DNA of 6,398 nucleotides from Deltaproteobacteria bacterium (GTDB lineage Bacteria > Desulfobacterota > Desulfobacteria > C00003060), in the NCBI GenBank assembly GCA_030667105.1, contig DAOUWN010000133.1, forward strand, positions 1-6,398, written 5' to 3'. The notes under the pieces are model-generated. The model worked only from the letters and a program-made list of their open reading frames with translations, ran no database searches and had not been told where the DNA came from. The translations under genes and the position numbers were made by a program. Positions within the stretch are counted from its first letter, which is position 1. Each line of letters opens with the position of its first letter. Below, piece by piece: positions 5,725-6,398 of this stretch.

Positions 5725-5765
5725 TGTCTTCTCGCTGCACATTCTCTTTGGACAGGCCATCTTCC

Positions 5766-5790
5766 CGACGTCTCTGGCCGACGTCTCTGG
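5766..5790. repeat. Tandem 12-bp direct repeat in the CBS gene leader
   Basis: Seen: CGACGTCTCTGG at 5766-5777 and 5779-5790, period 13 bp, perfect copies. It lies between the predicted sigma-54 transcription start (about 5806) and the CBS start codon, so it is in the leader RNA. No stem is formed by the repeat alone. Function unknown. Confidence 0.8.
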
Positions 5791-5817
5791 ACATACGGTC
5801 CATTTGCAACTCCAGCA

Positions 5818-5832
5818 GCAAGTCATGTGCCA
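5818..5832 (-). promoter_or_regulatory. Sigma-54 (-24/-12) promoter of the CBS gene
   Basis: Seen on the minus strand: TGGCAC (5832-5827), spacer ATGAC, TTGC (5821-5818), exact consensus. It is identical over 17 bp, including the unconstrained spacer, to the promoter upstream of mrpE. The predicted start is near 5806. This places the CBS gene under the same alternative sigma factor as the antiporter operon. Confidence 0.9.
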
Positions 5833-5938
5833 GAATCCTGAGCCATTCAATCTATTCGCCAACTATTTGCTAAGACATTCATTCCGCAACACTTATGAGT
5901 ATACCTGAGGAGACTCTCCGTCACGAACATTCGGCACA

Positions 5939-5957
5939 CTTATGCCGATAGCATAAG
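5939..5957. promoter_or_regulatory. 19-bp dyad CTTATGC-N5-GCATAAG, candidate enhancer site
   Basis: Seen: perfect 7-bp arms around CGATA. The centre lies about 142 bp upstream of the predicted CBS transcription start, comparable with the -156 dyad of the mrp promoter, and just upstream of the -35 of the activator gene. One bound protein could thus act on both divergent genes. The arms are not identical to those of the dyad at 2793-2812, so shared recognition is not proven. Confidence 0.45.
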
Positions 5958-5970
5958 ATCAAAATAGCTG

Positions 5971-5999
5971 TTGACATTTTTCTGCCGTTTTGCTTTACA
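5971..5999 (+). promoter_or_regulatory. Sigma-70-like promoter of the sigma-54 activator gene
   Basis: Seen: TTGACA (5971-5976), 17-nt spacer, TTTACA (5994-5999) preceded by an extended -10 TG (TGC-TTTACA). Predicted start near 6006, leader of about 55 nt. The -35 is part of the block GACATTTTTCTGCCG shared with module A, where the equivalent hexamer is TCGACA and the -10 is poor. Confidence 0.55.
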
Positions 6000-6008
6000 A
6001 TATGCAAT

Positions 6009-6037
6009 ACGTTTTCTGGAAGGGAATCCAGAAACGT
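6009..6037. promoter_or_regulatory. Inverted repeat in the leader of the activator gene
   Basis: Seen: TTTCTGGA (6013-6020) and TCCAGAAA (6027-6034) are perfect 8-bp arms around AGGGAA; allowing one bulged T the stem extends to 11 bp (ACG...CGT). It starts at the predicted transcription start and ends 23 nt before the ATG. It could be an autoregulatory operator or a leader RNA hairpin; no T run follows, so it is not a standard terminator. Confidence 0.55.
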
Positions 6038-6060
6038 ACAATAGCAGGCAGGAGGCAATA

Positions 6061-6398
6061 ATGGGCCCTCACGGAATCGCTCTGCATGGCCAAGTCGAAC
6101 CAGACCTTTTCCCGGAGTTTGTGGTTGTAAGCGAGCATATGCGCTCTGTCATTGCAACTGTCCAGCAAATCAGCCGGTTTGACGCCAATGTCCTCATCTC
6201 CGGCGAATCCGGTACGGGCAAAGAACTTCTGGCTCGAATAGTCCACCAAAAAAGCAAGCGCAAGGACAAGCCCTTTGTGCCGGTCAACTGTGGAACCCTT
6301 TCTGGTGAACTGTTCGAAAGCAAGCTCTTCGGCCACGAGATGGGAGCCTTCACAGGCGCCATCAGACAAACAAAGGGCAGATTTGAACAGGCCCATAA
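6061..6398 (+). CDS. Sigma-54-dependent transcriptional activator, 5' part, no receiver domain
   Basis: Seen: 112 residues before the window ends, from ATG 6061 with GGAGG 6 nt upstream. Only about 19 residues precede the AAA+ sigma-54 interaction domain (FVVVSEHMRSVIATVQQIS). Walker A is GESGTGKE (48-55) and the sigma-54-contacting loop GAFTGA (95-100) is perfect, followed by KGRFEQA. The frame upstream is closed by TAG at 5965-5967, so no full receiver can be attached in this frame. The C-terminal half, including Walker B and any Fis-type DNA-binding helix, lies beyond the edge. Known: enhancer-binding ATPases of this type remodel sigma-54 RNA polymerase; receiverless ones such as PspF are controlled by a partner protein in trans. 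Context: adjacent to one and within 4 kb of another consensus sigma-54 promoter, which makes it the obvious candidate activator for both. Confidence 0.95.
   Translation, partial: MGPHGIALHGQVEPDLFPEFVVVSEHMRSVIATVQQISRFDANVLISGESGTGKELLARIVHQKSKRKDKPFVPVNCGTLSGELFESKLFGHEMGAFTGAIRQTKGRFEQAH

Larger units (their letters stand above)
5816..5987. repeat. Conserved regulatory module, copy B
   Basis: Counterpart of the module at 2656-2826: blocks at 5816-5832, 5864-5873, 5940-5952 and 5973-5987. Total length is 172 bp against 171 bp. The second block is displaced by 10 bp, one helical turn, relative to copy A, while the outer blocks keep their distance. Copy B lies between the divergent CBS gene and the sigma-54 activator gene. 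Confidence 0.75.

Noticed and set aside
5934..5948. Plus-strand sigma-54-like CGGCACACTTATGCC upstream of the activator
   Set aside because: GG and GC are one base too close together, which sigma-54 does not tolerate; a sigma-70-like promoter lies just downstream.
5995..6396. Minus-strand open frames opposite the sigma-54 activator
   Set aside because: The plus strand here carries Walker A and GAFTGA motifs in one continuous frame, so the antisense frames are shadows.

Overview
The window reads as chromosomal DNA of a Gram-negative, probably strictly anaerobic bacterium. I would guess a sulfate-reducer-like Desulfobacterota (former Deltaproteobacteria). This rests on the sigma-54 signals, the NtrB-like soluble kinase, stand-alone receiver proteins and an Mbh-type Mrp antiporter module. 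The taxonomic call is inference from gene content, not a search.

Layout. (1) Positions 1-2516, minus strand: a tight six-gene run encoding subunits of an Mrp/Mbh-type cation:proton antiporter, in the order MrpE, MrpF, MrpG, MbhD-like, MbhE-MrpB fusion, MrpC (cut by the window edge). The order is that of the antiporter half of archaeal membrane-bound hydrogenase (mbhA to mbhG), not the classical mrpABCDEFG order. (2) Positions 2517-3034: a divergent intergenic region with a consensus -24/-12 (sigma-54) promoter facing the mrp operon and several dyads upstream of it. (3) Positions 3035-3454, plus strand: a receiver-only response regulator. (4) Positions 3470-5102, minus strand: a receiver-only response regulator followed by an overlapping soluble PAS histidine kinase, behind a sigma-70-like promoter. 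(5) Positions 5233-5724, minus strand: a two-CBS-domain protein with its own consensus sigma-54 promoter. (6) Positions 6061-6398, plus strand: the 5' end of a sigma-54-dependent activator whose AAA+ domain begins almost at the N-terminus, with no receiver in front.

Main observation. The two divergent intergenic regions (about 2656-2826 and 5816-5987) share four sequence blocks in the same order and orientation over almost identical total length (171 and 172 bp). The shared blocks include an identical 17-bp stretch holding the sigma-54 promoter and an identical 15-bp block at the far end. One fires toward the mrp operon and the other toward the CBS gene, and a sigma-54 activator gene lies right beside the second.

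Model (inference). The kinase and receivers sense a cytoplasmic cue. The receiverless sigma-54 activator, controlled in trans, switches on both the Mrp antiporter and the CBS protein through the paired promoters. This would be a local sigma-54 regulon for ion or pH homeostasis.
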